This document shows positions 1 to 11,696 of a stretch of 64,000 nucleotides of DNA, one piece after another. The notes under the pieces are model-generated. The model made no database searches. It was not told the origin of the DNA and was given only the letters and a program-made list of their open reading frames with translations. This DNA is from Erigeron canadensis. Taxonomy: Eukaryota; Streptophyta; Magnoliopsida; Asterales; Asteraceae. Made by a program: the position numbers and the translations under genes. How positions within the stretch are numbered: position 1 is the stretch's first letter; each line of letters opens with the position of its first letter. The stretch spans positions 28,243,295-28,307,294 of the forward strand of contig NC_057767.1 of NCBI RefSeq assembly GCF_010389155.1, in the 5' to 3' direction.

Positions 1-582
1 GTATTAATATTGTCATTTAACAAAGATGAAATAATTAAATTTGATCAAATGGTTATAAATCAAAGATAGATTTCATCCAAGGATTTTTATTTGTTTATGG
101 ATGAATTTAACACCTTGTTATATATATATTGGTAGATAAAACCCTTAATTCCAAATTAGAATAGTTATAACCATTGATTGAATTTTATCTCTCATTTTCA
201 ACCATTAGATCATTTTGATGACATCATCATCGACTAAAGAATTAGTTATTAACACTTTTGGTCCTCATATTCTTATATAAATGTTTATAAAGTCCTTTAA
301 CTTTATTTATTTTAATTTAAATGGCCTAATTAAATATCATTTTATAACTTTGTGAACTATATATTTATAATAATAGTACTGTTTAATGTATATAACTTAT
401 AAATAAATAAAATCATTTATATAGTATAATATATTTTTATGTATATAAAGTTTAATATATTATTAATATATTTTAATATATTTGTATTTTTAATGTTGTG
501 TAAATGATATAAATTCTTTTTATCAAATTTCAATTTTAAATGGGTATCAACATTGTGAACTACATTTATTGGAACATACTGT
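1..582. other. AT-rich intergenic sequence, no gene seen
   Basis: Very AT-rich sequence with short open frames only. I see no coding pattern, RNA gene or paired repeat. The right edge carries the left copy of the 8-bp target duplication of the following transposon. Confidence 0.6.
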
Positions 583-1208
583 CAGTGGCGAAGCCAAGAT
601 TTACGCTTTGGATGGGTCAAAACCTAAATACTGAGTAATAAAAGCTAAAAGTTGCTCAAAAAAACAAAATTGTTAACACAATTATTTAAAAGTTTAACTA
701 GATGCAACGCTCAATCAAATAATTGAAATCATTTAAAATTGAATCTAAACTAAAAGTCTCGCCTATATATATTCTCAATATATAAAACAAAATTGTTAAG
801 AAAACCCAATAAAACCTATATCAAAATAAACATATTAAACATAAATCTAAATAACTCAAAATACACATCAATATATATATATTTATAAATATAACACTCA
901 TTTATGTGTGTATACTGTACGATATATAAAAGAGATAAAGGAACAAATCTGATTGATTTATAAAATGATGTACGTTGAAATAAGAAAAAGGAAATGTACC
1001 GAAACTCTTCAAAATATGTGATAAACAACCAAACAGGTACACGTACACTTATAAATTAGTGGGCTAAGAATCAAATATCTTTGACTTGTGGGATGGGCCA
1101 AATAAACCATAATTCAGATTTATATAAAATTAACATATAAAGTGTAAGTAATGCTATTGGGCTAGGGTGGGTCTTGCCCTTCCTACTACTAACGTGGCTT
1201 CGCCATTA
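583..1208. mobile_element. Non-autonomous hAT-type DNA transposon
   Basis: The left end reads CAGTGGCGAAGCCA and the right end, read inverted, TAATGGCGAAGCCA, giving imperfect terminal inverted repeats. The flanks carry a perfect 8-bp direct repeat, catactgt, at 575-582 and 1209-1216. An 8-bp duplication with a CAGTG start is the hAT pattern. The 626-bp interior is AT-rich without a transposase frame, so it would depend on a transposase from elsewhere. Confidence 0.8.
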
Positions 1209-1394
1209 CATACTGTATGTGTTCCACGCATATATTTTAGTTTTATGATTGAAAACATTATTTATTAAGATTAATCAACAATAAATATAGTATTATAATA
1301 TATTGTGGTTCAAAAGTTTGTAAATATTTATTTAGATGTTAATCGTTTTTATATTTTAAAAGTTTTAATTAATGTGAAGAATAATGTATAAATG

Positions 1395-1423
1395 CCCGCG
1401 TATTACGCGGGTAATAAGCTAGT
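1395..1423 (+). mobile_element. Helitron-like 3' terminus
   Basis: A perfect stem, cccgcg / cgcggg with a 5-nt loop (1395-1411), is followed 7 nt later by CTAGT (1419-1423). A short GC hairpin just before a CTRR end followed by T is the classical Helitron 3' end. I could not place the matching 5' TC end. Confidence 0.55.
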
Positions 1424-1514
1424 TAGAAATTAAAAGGATTTACAAGAAATTAGTAGGAATCCGAGATACTATCTAGGCTCTCACTCCTCTAGAAAATTAA
1501 AAGGTTGTTGTACA

Positions 1515-1516
<2 letters not shown>

Positions 1517-1594
<78 letters not shown>
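1517..1594. repeat. (ATT)n microsatellite
   Basis: About 26 uninterrupted ATT/TTA trinucleotides, directly next to the left arm of a foldback element. Confidence 0.95.
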
Positions 1595-1595
<1 letters not shown>

Positions 1596-3115
1596 AAAAT
1601 GCTACATGAACTATCCATCATATTGCATAAATCATACCCAGGGTTTATTAATTACGTTCGTCATACCCAAACTTACCATTTTTCTACTGGACCAAACGTC
1701 CGTTAGTTGTGCTGTAAAGTGTCCCACGTACAGGTATGAAATATGTAATCTTCATTATACTTCATGTACTATTTTTGTCATTTACCCTTATTATTAATAT
1801 TTTAGTTTATAAAACTAAATTTTATCAATTAATATTACTTTTTTTTGAACAGCACTGGTGATTGGACTCAGCGGCATGCCTCTTCATTGTCTGGTAGAGA
1901 TCGACCACGTCACCATCACAGTCAATCCGAGGGCATGACTGGCGGTGGAAGTCATACTACCATTTTGGAGGAAACTAGCTAAATACTAGAGAAAACCCTC
2001 ATGTCCTACCTCATTGGCAAGGACTTCCCAATATGCCTTTCAAAGATTTGCGAACCCGTGACCAACATTTGGCTGAAAGACATAAGGAGAATTCAATGTC
2101 CAGTTGGGCTAAATCTCAAGGACATTAATTAGTATTACTTAATATAAATTAATATTGTTAATGACTTTTATTTAGTAATAAATTATAATTTTATAAAAAT
2201 TTATTAATATTTTATAAGTATTTTTTTTTAAGTATTTACTTTTTTTTATGAAATAATATTTAGTTTTTATTAAAGATTAATATTATTTGATAAAAAGTTA
2301 TTAATTTTTATAAAAAAAATATATTTTATTGAAAACTATAAATATATTGAATCATAGATCGATCATTATTTTGATAAATGCATATTTTCATATTTATTTA
2401 TTTTTTAAAAAAAATATTAAATGGTGGTTGTGTAGGTATTTATGCGATACAAGAGATTAAGACATTCCTTCTAATTTATTTTTTTAAAAAAAAAAGAAAA
2501 TAAATCGTGAAATACATATCTATCAAGATCATTATAGATATATAATTTAATATGTAATAGTTTTTCAAAGAATAAAAATATTAGAAAAATAATATCTTTT
2601 ATAGACTAATAATAATTTTTTTTATAAAAATAAAATGTTATATTTTTAAATAATATAAATATTTTTAAATTATTAATAAATTTTATAGAATATAAATAAT
2701 ATTTTATAAAAGTTAAATATTATTTCATAAAATAAAAGTAATTATTTTAAAAAAAAATAAATATTAATAAAGTTTTATAAAATTATACAGTAATTTATTA
2801 TTGAATAACATTCATGAATAATATTAATATTTATTAAATAATACTAATTGATAAAATATAAGTTTATAAACTAAAATATTAATAATAAGGGTAAATTACA
2901 AAAATGGTACCTGAAGTATAATGAAAATTAAATATTTAATACTTCTACATGGGGTCATTTAACAGCACAACTAAATAACGTTTGGTCCAGGTATGGTCCG
3001 AGTGGAAAGATGGTAAGTTTGGGTATGACAGACGTAATTAATAAACCCTGTGTATGATTTGTGCAATGTAGTGGATAGTTCAGGTACCATTTTTATAATT
3101 AACCCTTATTTGTAT
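1595..3115. mobile_element. Foldback (long inverted repeat) DNA element
   Basis: The segment 1595-1850 reappears inverted at about 2840-3115. Shared blocks include the text around tttattaattacgt / acgtaattaataaa and tttagtttataaaact / agtttataaactaaa. The AT-rich interior continues to pair (about 2110-2400 against 2590-2830), so almost the whole unit could fold on itself. The centre (1850-2130) is less AT-rich but has no open frame of useful length. Such long terminal inverted repeats fit a MULE- or foldback-type non-autonomous element. I did not resolve the target duplication. Confidence 0.65.
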
Positions 3116-3909
3116 TTGTGTTGGATAGTTATGGGTAACAGTGATGTTTCTCGGAAATTAGATTATTAAAGTATGAAATGTTAAGTTGATATAAGATTAA
3201 GATAAGCCTATATAATACATCACAAACATGAAGAATATCTCTACTGTATTGTAGAGTTCGGTCAAAAGGGATTACCCCTCCGAATCCTAAATCGTTACAC
3301 GATAATGATAATAGTAAATTCATTAAACAAAAGTAAAATAAATAAATAAATAATGAAACAATTGATTAAATAAGAAGTTTGCACCAAGTAATTAATGCTA
3401 GACATGAAATTACGGCCACCGTGGATTTATAATCCCATTAGAATTAGAATTCTTGTATATAATAATTTATCTATCTTAATTATATATCAATTCAAACACT
3501 TATTTATACACATATTATATATATATATGGCCACCATAGCTAAGAGAAAAAAATATTTTAAATTTTTGATCTTGGCCATTGAAAATCATAAGCTTTTAAA
3601 TCTTGACCTTTGAAATTTAAAGTCAACTTTCTAAAATCTAAAAGTCAAAAGATAATAAACATGGTAACTATTTAATTGCATATTAATAATACTAATGCTA
3701 ATTATACTTAGAAGTTTTGAATTCGTGTACCAAAAAAGAAACACGACAATGATCAGTAACAACATACTCATCAATCACAATTTCATAATTAATTACATTA
3801 TCCTTAACAATTTATATGACATTTGAGTTTATATCATTAAAAAAAACATAAAACTTCTCATTTCAAAGTATCACCATAAATATTTATAATAACATAAAAA
3901 TATGGGGTT
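3116..3909. other. Intergenic, no gene seen
   Basis: AT-rich sequence with only short random frames. No paired repeat or RNA gene was recognised. Confidence 0.5.
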
Positions 3910-4063
3910 TGCTAAATACAGTCCTTAGGGCTGTGTTTAAGGTGCATAAATTGTTTGTACATTTACCATGAAAATCAAGGGGTGAGCTTTTAATATGGAA
4001 GCTACAAGTTTTTTTATGCACGTTAAATACAGCCCTAAGGGCTGTATTTAGCATTTCCCTAAA
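3908..4063. mobile_element. MITE with ~40-bp terminal inverted repeats
   Basis: The left end contains tgctaaatacagtccttagg and the right end, inverted, tgctaaatacagcccttagg. The match continues through gtgcataaa, giving arms of about 40 bp with a few mismatches around a spacer of about 70 bp. There is no coding capacity. Family not assigned; the boundary is flanked by TA-rich DNA. Confidence 0.75.
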
Positions 4064-5202
4064 AAAAATATTAAAACTTACTCTTTATTTTTTACCTTTC
4101 AAAATAAACTAAAAAAGTAAACCTCAGCATAAAAATAAAAGTCATTTATAGACTAATATTGGAAAGTTAATGAATATACAACTCTTTTAGGTTTATATAT
4201 TGAATAATTTTATTTATTTATTTTTTTAATCACAATATTAATTTAGTACCAGTAGACGTATTTAACTAACATAACTATGTTGTAAACTGTAATTACTTAA
4301 ATGTATGGTATTTACAATTGAAATTTTTTTTATAAAAAGTGACTGGTATTTAAGGTATTTAATGTACTTTTATTAAATTTAGAACCATAATAATATTAAA
4401 CAAAAATACCTTTTAATTTTAATACCATTTGGAACTTCAACATAACCTTATTTCTCTATTAATTGGTAATTCCATCTGAAATGAAATACGGGTAAAAGTA
4501 AGGATGTTCAATTAATAAACAATAGCTTACTTCAATTTAGAGTTGGTCAATTCTACAACATGAAATGTGAAACCAAAATCAATATCGAAAATCAAGAATC
4601 AAAATTAGAAATTATAGATATTACAGATACAATGTATAAATACGATGCGAAAATATAAACAAGAATCGTATCCCCACAATGCGTAACATAGTTAATAATT
4701 TATCAAAAGATTTAAATTTTTAGTTAAATCAAATTTAAAAATGATGCTTATAAATTTTACGTATGAAATTGGGTGAGGGTGACGATGGTCCACTTCACCA
4801 AAGATCGACTTTAAAATTTCAATGCACGGATAAATAACTTTATATAGAACAAAAGCTAAAATAAATATGTTTATAATTATTTACATAATTATAACAGGTT
4901 TAGGTTAACTGATTTGGATTAACGGGTTGAAAATAACCAACCTAAACCTGACTTGATATCAAAATCGACTTTAAAATCTCAACCTGCTGTCAAACCAAAC
5001 CCGACCACCAACACAAAAAAATCGGGTTTGCAATGGGTTAGTGGGTTAATTTCATATCACATGGATTGGTGGGTTGACATGTTAAATGGGTTAGTGAGTT
5101 GACCTTAAGTAATATAGATTGGTGGGTTGACGGGTTGAATTGAAATCAAAATGAGTTGTGGGTTTTGGATCAAGTAAGTTAATGGATTGACCTATTAAAA
5201 AA
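4064..5202. other. Intergenic, with degenerate gggttgac-type repeats
   Basis: AT-rich DNA with no gene. From about 4890 to 5195 a loose repetition of words such as ggtgggttgac and gggttgaa appears. It resumes after the LTR element at about 8400-8560, so the LTR element sits inside this older repeat. Confidence 0.5.
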
Positions 5203-5737
5203 TGTAGATGCAATTTCTGAGCACCTTTTATTGTCCGTCGCAATGCAATTCTATGGGCTGATTATGAAGAAGAAAAGATGTCTTCAAGGTCGTGATGACG
5301 TCATCATCACTTCGTGATGACGTCATCACGAGGCAGCAGGTCGTGATGACGTCAGCACGAAGTTGCTAGTTCGTGTGAAGGAGCTTAAAGCCCACGAACG
5401 AGATTGAAGTCTAGCCCGTTTAGCAACCTATATATACTAGAACGAGGTTACAATTGTAGGTTAACGATCTTAGTTGCAACAGATTTCGTTCATAGCGCAC
5501 GAGGTAGAGATCTATACCCCGTGCCAGTTAGATGTATACTGATTTGGTGTAATATCCATATGATTAATGATATTCACGAGTTTTACATCTGTTCTTATCT
5601 CTTATTCTTCATGTAATTCGTGTTTATATGTCCATCAATTATACAGAAACCTCAAAGTCGATTATGAATGTAATTCGTATACACGAACTTTCATAGTCGA
5701 ATTGGTCACGATTTGAACGATCCGACGTGTTTCAACA
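5203..5737 (+). repeat. 5' LTR of the non-autonomous element
   Basis: 535 bp, TG...CA. It carries three TGACGTCA palindromes at 5296-5303, 5318-5325 and 5347-5354. The middle one lies in a perfect 20-bp palindrome (5312-5331). A TATA-like tatatata sequence follows at about 5430. The sites lie upstream of this, in the U3 promoter position, as expected for a bZIP-responsive LTR. Confidence 0.85.
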
Positions 5738-5749
5738 TGGTATCAGAGC
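5738..5749 (+). other. Primer-binding site (tRNA-iMet)
   Basis: TGGTATCAGAGC, complementary to the 3' end of plant initiator methionine tRNA, directly after the 5' LTR. Confidence 0.9.
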
Positions 5750-5819
5750 AGGGAAGGCGTTTTCAGTCTTCAATCGTGATCTGTATTGAGGATTTTCTTC
5801 AAATTCGTGTGCAAATTCG

Positions 5820-6240
5820 TGAAGATGAAGAAATTCGTGTAACTTCGTGTTTACGTCAGCACGAAGAGGATTTAGCCTCGTGCTTACGTCAGCACGAAGT
5901 GGCTAGTATTCGCATGATATTTCCTTTGACTTCGTGCTTACATCAGCACGAAGTGGATCAAGTTCACGAGGACGTCACCACGAGTTCATGGACAAGATAT
6001 CACGAATTCTGATTAAGTTCGTGTATACGTCATCACGAAGAGGACTTTCCCTCGTGCTGACGTCACCACGAAGATAATCACATTTTTATTATCAAGTTCG
6101 TGTATACGTCATCACGAAGAGGACTTTCCCTCGTGCTGACATCACACAAAGATAATCACATAATTCATATCAAGTTCGTGCTTACGTCATGCCTTAGTAT
6201 TCCTTACTTCGCACTGACGTCATGTTGAAGATGATATGTC
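5820..6240 (+). repeat. Degenerate tandem array of acgtca...cacgaag units
   Basis: Inside the LTR element, units of the form ttcgtgNttacgtcaNcacgaag recur about ten times with variable spacing of roughly 25-60 bp. Several keep a full tgacgtca core. The short open frame across the first units (with repeated SCLRQHE) is a by-product of the repeat and is not called as a gene. Confidence 0.7.
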
Positions 6241-7839
6241 GATCTGAAGCAAGTTCGCGCTTATGCCATCACGTAGAGGTTTGTCCCACGTGCTTGCATT
6301 AACACGAAGATGTCTACTTCCTTGTTTGAAGATAACAAGAAACAGATCGAGTAAAGAGGTTCCAAGTTGTGTGCATCCATATTCAAAGAAGCACACAAAA
6401 CAGGGTAGTAGAAAAACATAAAAAATAAAAAAATAAAAAAATAGTTTTTTGGCGGGAAAAATAATTTATGCCCATGGTCTTAAAATGGCATGATTCATGG
6501 AGATTTGAAGTTTGGTAGCGGTTGAAAAATTTCCGGTCCGTTTTTGTGCGTTTTCGGCACGTTTTGGATGAAAATTTTCGGCAATTATCAAAATTTTCCC
6601 ACAGTCTTATTAATAAAAATTTACGTGAATACCAATGTTTCACGTAAATGTGTTTTCCCATGAAAATTTGGAGGGAAAACGGGTATACCCTGTTTGGCGA
6701 AGAGCTCTAAACGTCGTGAGCTCTAAGCATTTTTTAAGAACCTCAAGAATGAGAGATACAGTAACCTATGATAGGCTGATTTTCAGAGTATTTGTAGAGA
6801 AAAGGGGGGAATAAAAATTTCAAGGTTGTTCTTCGGTAGAATAAAAATTTCAAGGTTGTTCTTCGATGAGATTTCTTCGGTTTTCTCAGCAAAACTCTGC
6901 AAGTTGTAGAATTTACGCAGAAATAAGGGGGAATATAACGATTCTTTCGAATTTCTCAGAATAATTCTGCAATTACTCGAGTTATATTAGCAGCAAGGGT
7001 GTTACTCAAAGTGTTACTCAGCTCAGATTAGTGATCAAAGAGTTATTCTGTTCGGCTTAACAAATTAATAGTGTCATTTTTAAAATACTCGAGTAATGAA
7101 GATCATAGTGTTTTCAGTCTTGATTGACACTGTTCAATAAATGATCTTCTATATAGCAATTATGGAAGCTTTTGTCGAAGTATTGGAGCAATGAAGATAC
7201 GAGACATAGCTGAAACTTTGTTGATGTATTGAAATGATAAAGCTGGTTATTTTTTGTTTGAGTATTTGAAGATTGAACCTATCTATAATAATCAGGCGAT
7301 ATATAAGTTTCATTGCGAGATTAAGATCTTTATGTGATTGGCGGTTTATATAACTGAAGGGGAAATCTGATAAGAAAGACTTCAGGTGATTAGCAGAGTT
7401 GTGGAGATACAAAACGGAGTTTGATGCTGCTATAGTTGAGACAGGGTCTATGGTATTACATGTTGTGATGCAGGTTGTAAAGTTTCTTATCTTTGTGATA
7501 GCTGGTTGATTTGATGCTGATTGTTGGAAATTCAACTTCTTTATTATATGCCGATTAGGCAAGGAGAGCGACAATCCTAAGTGGAAGGTGGCAATGCTTA
7601 ATTCGGAGGTGGTTAACTGTTGAGGGGGAGAACTACAATGAGATGTGTTGGGTTGATTGGTTGTCATAGAGGGACAGGGACTTTGCAGTTTGAAGATCAG
7701 GATGCAATGTTAGAAGATCGAGTTTCAACAAGAAGACTCGATGTCATCAGCTAAGGGGGAGCCAGTGGATTCAGGTTTTTCGGTAGCTATTGATTATCGG
7801 AGTTCATCTAGAATTGATTGCAACGGAAAAGGGGGAGTC

Positions 7840-8369
7840 TGTAGATGCAATTTCTGAGCACCTTTTATTGTCCGTCGCAATGCAATTCTATGGGTTGATT
7901 ATGAAGAAGAAAAGATGTCTTCAAGGTCGTGATGACGTCATCATCACGAGGCAGCAGGTCGTGATGACGTCATCATCACCTCGTGATGACGTCAGCACGA
8001 AGTTGCTAGTTCGTGTGAAGGAGCTTAAAGCCCACGAACGAGATTGAAGTCCAGCCCGTTTAGCAACCTATATATACTAGAACTAGGTTACAATTGTAGG
8101 TTAACGATCTTAGTTGCAACAGATTTCATTCATAGCGCACGAGGTAGAGATCTATACCCCGTGCCAGTCAAATGTATACTGAGTTGGTGTAATATCCATA
8201 TGATTAATGATATTTACGAGTTTTACATCTGTTCTTATCTCTTATTCTTCATGTTATTCGTGTTTATATGTCCATTAATTATACAGAAACCTCAAAGTCG
8301 ATTATGAATGGATTCCACACTTTCATAGTCGAATTGGTCACGATTTGAACGATCCGTCGTGTTTTAACA
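7840..8369 (+). repeat. 3' LTR of the non-autonomous element
   Basis: 530 bp, a close match to the 5' LTR. Three TGACGTCA sites lie at 7933-7940, 7965-7972 and 7987-7994. The repeat cluster is rearranged relative to the 5' LTR (gcagcagg unit shifted). It ends in aaca at 8369, followed by the aaaaa duplication. Confidence 0.85.
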
Positions 8370-8744
8370 AAAAACATTATAGAAATTAAATTATATTTAG
8401 GTTAACGAATTGACTTATTAAACCAAATGGTCAACTCAACCCTGGGCCACAAAAAGTCAAGTTGGCGGGTTACTAGGTCGAGATTCACAACCCTAACCCA
8501 GTTTTCTGAGTCGGTTTTAAATCAAATTTCGGGTAAAGTCGAGTATTGGCAATCTTAATATATATCAAACCGACTCTATATGTCTTATATCAAAAGTTGT
8601 GCAAATTTAAGACTTTATTTAACATTATACTCGATTTCATAATAAATTTTATTTCTGAATAAAATGCTTATAAATTTACTTGGTAACCTGGTCACCGACC
8701 GGGTATTGATCTAGTAAAGTATAGACATCCTTACTTATCAAAAA

Positions 8745-10645
8745 TCTAAAACAAAATTTCTTCTTGCTGCTCGTGCCGTCGAACCAAACACACACCTCAA
8801 AACAAAATTCTACTCCGTAATTCACTTTGTCAAAGCAATTTTTGGTGAGTTTAAATAATTTTTCATTATGTTTTAATATTTTTTTTTATCATATAAAATC
8901 TATGGTTAAATCCTTATAGATTTATATTTTATTTTGTTAAGGTATTTAAGGAATGATCATCAACCTTGGTGGTAAATTCTTATTCTTTCTCTTTTATTCA
9001 AACTATATATATGTATTTTAAGTTTTTTTTGTAATCTATTTAATGAGTATCTGTGTATGGTTAATAGTATAAAGATTTTTTTATAAATTGTTATAAATTT
9101 CCATGTTGTTATAAATTTATATGGCGATAAAATCATAAAGACAATTTGAATTTGAAATATTTATATAAATATAGATATATGTTAATAACTAACTTATATA
9201 AGTTCTTATAAAGTTTGAAAGTCTAGATAATTATTCGAGTATGGCCGTATGGGTAGGCTTCAAAAAGTGTGTTTGGAAGTATTTTAGAAATTGGACATAT
9301 TTAGTTAGTCCATATTGAAGGGTTGTATCTTGGTCTTAAAAGATGGTTAACTCACGTTTTTGGTGTCTATTTGAAATTCAAGAAGTCTAGTTTCTGTTGC
9401 AAGTGGTTTCGTGTCAAAACATGGGTCAAATGAATTTTATAACAAAACTACTCAAAGCTGATTTTTTTGAACAAGTTTGAGCCGATTTTGAATAATTATG
9501 ACTATTTTGAGAATTAGAATTTGTTGCTTCTTCTGGAGGTGTTATGTATTGATAGCAAAAAGAATGGATTTTTTAAAGATTTAAAGGTCTTTAACTTTTA
9601 TAAAACTTTTTAGCGCGCAAATAATGACTTTTCTGACTAGTTAGTAATTATGGGATTAGTAAAGATAGTTAATGTATAAAATAAATTATGTAAAAATTCA
9701 TGTACATACCCAACACTTTAAAATTATAGTGGTAAAAATTAGGGAGCTTGATTTTATTGGTTTCAACTTTCAACCTAATAAAAAATAGTTAAAGTTATCA
9801 AAATTTTTTAGTGAATATGAACTTGAAAAAACCAATGATAAATCATCAAAACAATTACTCTAGTTTAAGTTATGTGACTTGTAACTTAATAAGATATGAC
9901 AAACCACATAGTAAATATTTTGAATAACGCCATATGTATATTTCATCAAATGTGGGTTATAATGGATGATTTTTGACTTCATACATAACTGTAATTTGCG
10001 CTTATTTATGTTGTATAGATTCTAGTTGATATTTTGGGCTTTCACTACTACTTTCTTGTTGTGGTGAGTTTCGTAGCCCTTCTTTGGGGGAAAACAATGC
10101 TCAAATCGTTGCTCATTTCTTTTACTAGATATGCTAAACCAGTTGTTTTCTTTGGACAGATACATGTAATTATAACTAGCATTTGTGTTTTTTTATATTG
10201 ATTCCTATATCCTATTGATTCATTTTGATGCCTATTGATTCCTAATGATTCCTATGGATGACTATTGATGCCTATTTGGATATGCCTTATGTGCTACCAC
10301 ATTTTTGTACTTACACTTTAGACCTGCAAACTCACCAACGTTATGTTGATATTTTTGAGCATTCAATTTTAGGTAATAACAATTCTTGAGGAGCTAGAGA
10401 ATAAGGACCTTAGTGAGACCAATAACAAGGCCCTCCATGGGTTTCCGGTTTGCATTTGAACATTTAATTTCTACTTGCTACTTGATATAATTGCTAGTTA
10501 TTTAGGCATGTTGCCTATGACTTACTTCGCTTGTGAGAATTATATATCTTTGAATTTCATGTAGCAAAACTCTATTATAAAGTCCATGTGTTATGTTTTT
10601 TCTTTCCGTCATATCCTACGATCCCACCTAAGGTGGGGTTTGACA
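8745..10645 (+). repeat. LTR of a second, larger retrotransposon family (copy A, 5'-truncated)
   Basis: Homologous, block by block, to the solo LTR at 13203-15708 and, inverted, to 12451-13202 plus 15709-16615. It ends with the family-typical stretch tcatatcctacgatcc...ggggtttgaca at 10645. The first ~550 bp of the solo LTR have no counterpart here, so this copy is truncated at its 5' end. The gag-like frame follows about 250 bp downstream. Confidence 0.7.
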
Positions 10646-10898
10646 TACTAGTTTCATATCCCTGTTATAAAGAATTAGATGGTTCGGCCTAGATTATAAC
10701 CTAAGTTTCCTCAAAAAGCGTACATAATAGGAACTATGTGTGCATCTTATATGTGTGTCTACTTTTCATTAGATACTACTATACTAGTAACTATGTGAGG
10801 ATTCTACTTATGTTAAATTCCTACTTATGAGAAAACTTTTGTGTCTAGATTACTGAAATTTCGACTCTTACATTAACGTAGTTAGTTGTTATTTAGTC

Positions 10899-11351
10899 AT
10901 GGCACGTACGACACAAACAACCCATAAAAGTTGCATAAGAAGGTTTAAATCCACCCATTCACGACGTGAGACAGAAATCATACCTATCAAAGAAACCCCA
11001 GAAGTGGAACCTCAAGAACCGTTTCAAAATCGTGAAGATAACTTTGACTATGAGCCCGGAGAAGACCCTAACTACGACTGTAGGGAAATTATGTCTCAAA
11101 ATCCTCAAGATGACTCTGAGAGTGATCCAGAAGAAGACCCTGACTATGACTCTGAGACAGAACAAGAAAGAGGTCCTAAAACAATCACAAAGGATGAGTC
11201 GAGAAAAGTCTCTAATGAAAATCACAAAAAGGAATCAACCAAAGGATCGAAAAACAAAAATTCAACAAGGAAGCTTGTTTTTCTTCTTTTTAGTCCCGGC
11301 TATCTCTCCAATGCAGAGAGTAAGTATAGACTCATAAACGAAATTCAATAG
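10899..11351 (+). CDS. Gag-like leader ORF of the LTR element, copy A, H3-tail-like start
   Basis: A 150-codon frame beginning MARTTQTTHKS, followed by a basic stretch (RRFKSTHSRRE). It then becomes very acidic with repeated DPNYD / DPDYDSE units (about residues 50-90) and ends in a Lys/Ser-rich tail. It lies about 250 bp inside an LTR 3' end, the position of the first ORF of a retrotransposon. No capsid, zinc-knuckle or pol motif is visible. The downstream part of the element is missing, because the sequence turns into its own inverted copy near 11.5 kb. It could be the N-terminus of gag or an extra ORF1 as in Tat/Ogre-type elements. Probably not a functioning gene. Confidence 0.5.
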   Translation: MARTTQTTHKSCIRRFKSTHSRRETEIIPIKETPEVEPQEPFQNREDNFDYEPGEDPNYDCREIMSQNPQDDSESDPEEDPDYDSETEQERGPKTITKDESRKVSNENHKKESTKGSKNKNSTRKLVFLLFSPGYLSNAESKYRLINEIQ

Positions 11352-11696
11352 TCCCACTAACTCATGAGATTCCCAAGAGAGTTGAATTCGACCATCACAA
11401 CACCAAGTTCCTTACCCTCCTACCATTTACTCTAACTCTCCTAATGATGCCACTTGCGTGTGAGAGGGTTATGTCTTGGATTATTGCTTTTCAAAGAAGC
11501 TCATGAAACCGGTCAGTTTGATAAATCCAATAATGATCCAAAGCTTTCGAAATCAAGAATCCAAGACATTAAAGTAAATCTAAAAAAGCCTATGAAATTA
11601 GTTCCCAAAGACTAACCCTCCCAAACAAGAGGCGTCATAAGGGGAGTTAGGGTAGATGATAGGAGGGTAAGGAACTTAGTGTCGTGATGGTCCATT

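Larger units (their letters stand above)
5203..8369 (+). mobile_element. Non-autonomous LTR retrotransposon (complete, iMet-primed)
   Basis: Two near-identical LTRs (5203-5737 and 7840-8369) start with TG and end with CA. TGGTATCAGAGC, the plant initiator-Met tRNA primer-binding site, follows the left LTR with no gap (5738-5749). A purine tract, aaaagggggagtc, directly precedes the right LTR (7827-7839). The 5-bp flanks are aaaaa on both sides. The 2.1-kb interior has no gag, protease, integrase or reverse transcriptase frame; several agggggag words near 7620-7760 recall the 3' region of Copia elements. By eye the LTRs differ at roughly 15-20 sites plus small indels, so the insertion is moderately young. 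Its proteins must come in trans. Confidence 0.9.

Noticed and set aside
7149..7667. 172-codon minus-strand frame inside the LTR element
   Set aside because: Antisense to the element interior, no domain, composition follows the underlying repeat.
10959..11337. Overlapping frames on both strands across the gag-like ORF
   Set aside because: Shadows created by the acidic tandem repeats; only the frame from 10899 has a plausible start and position.
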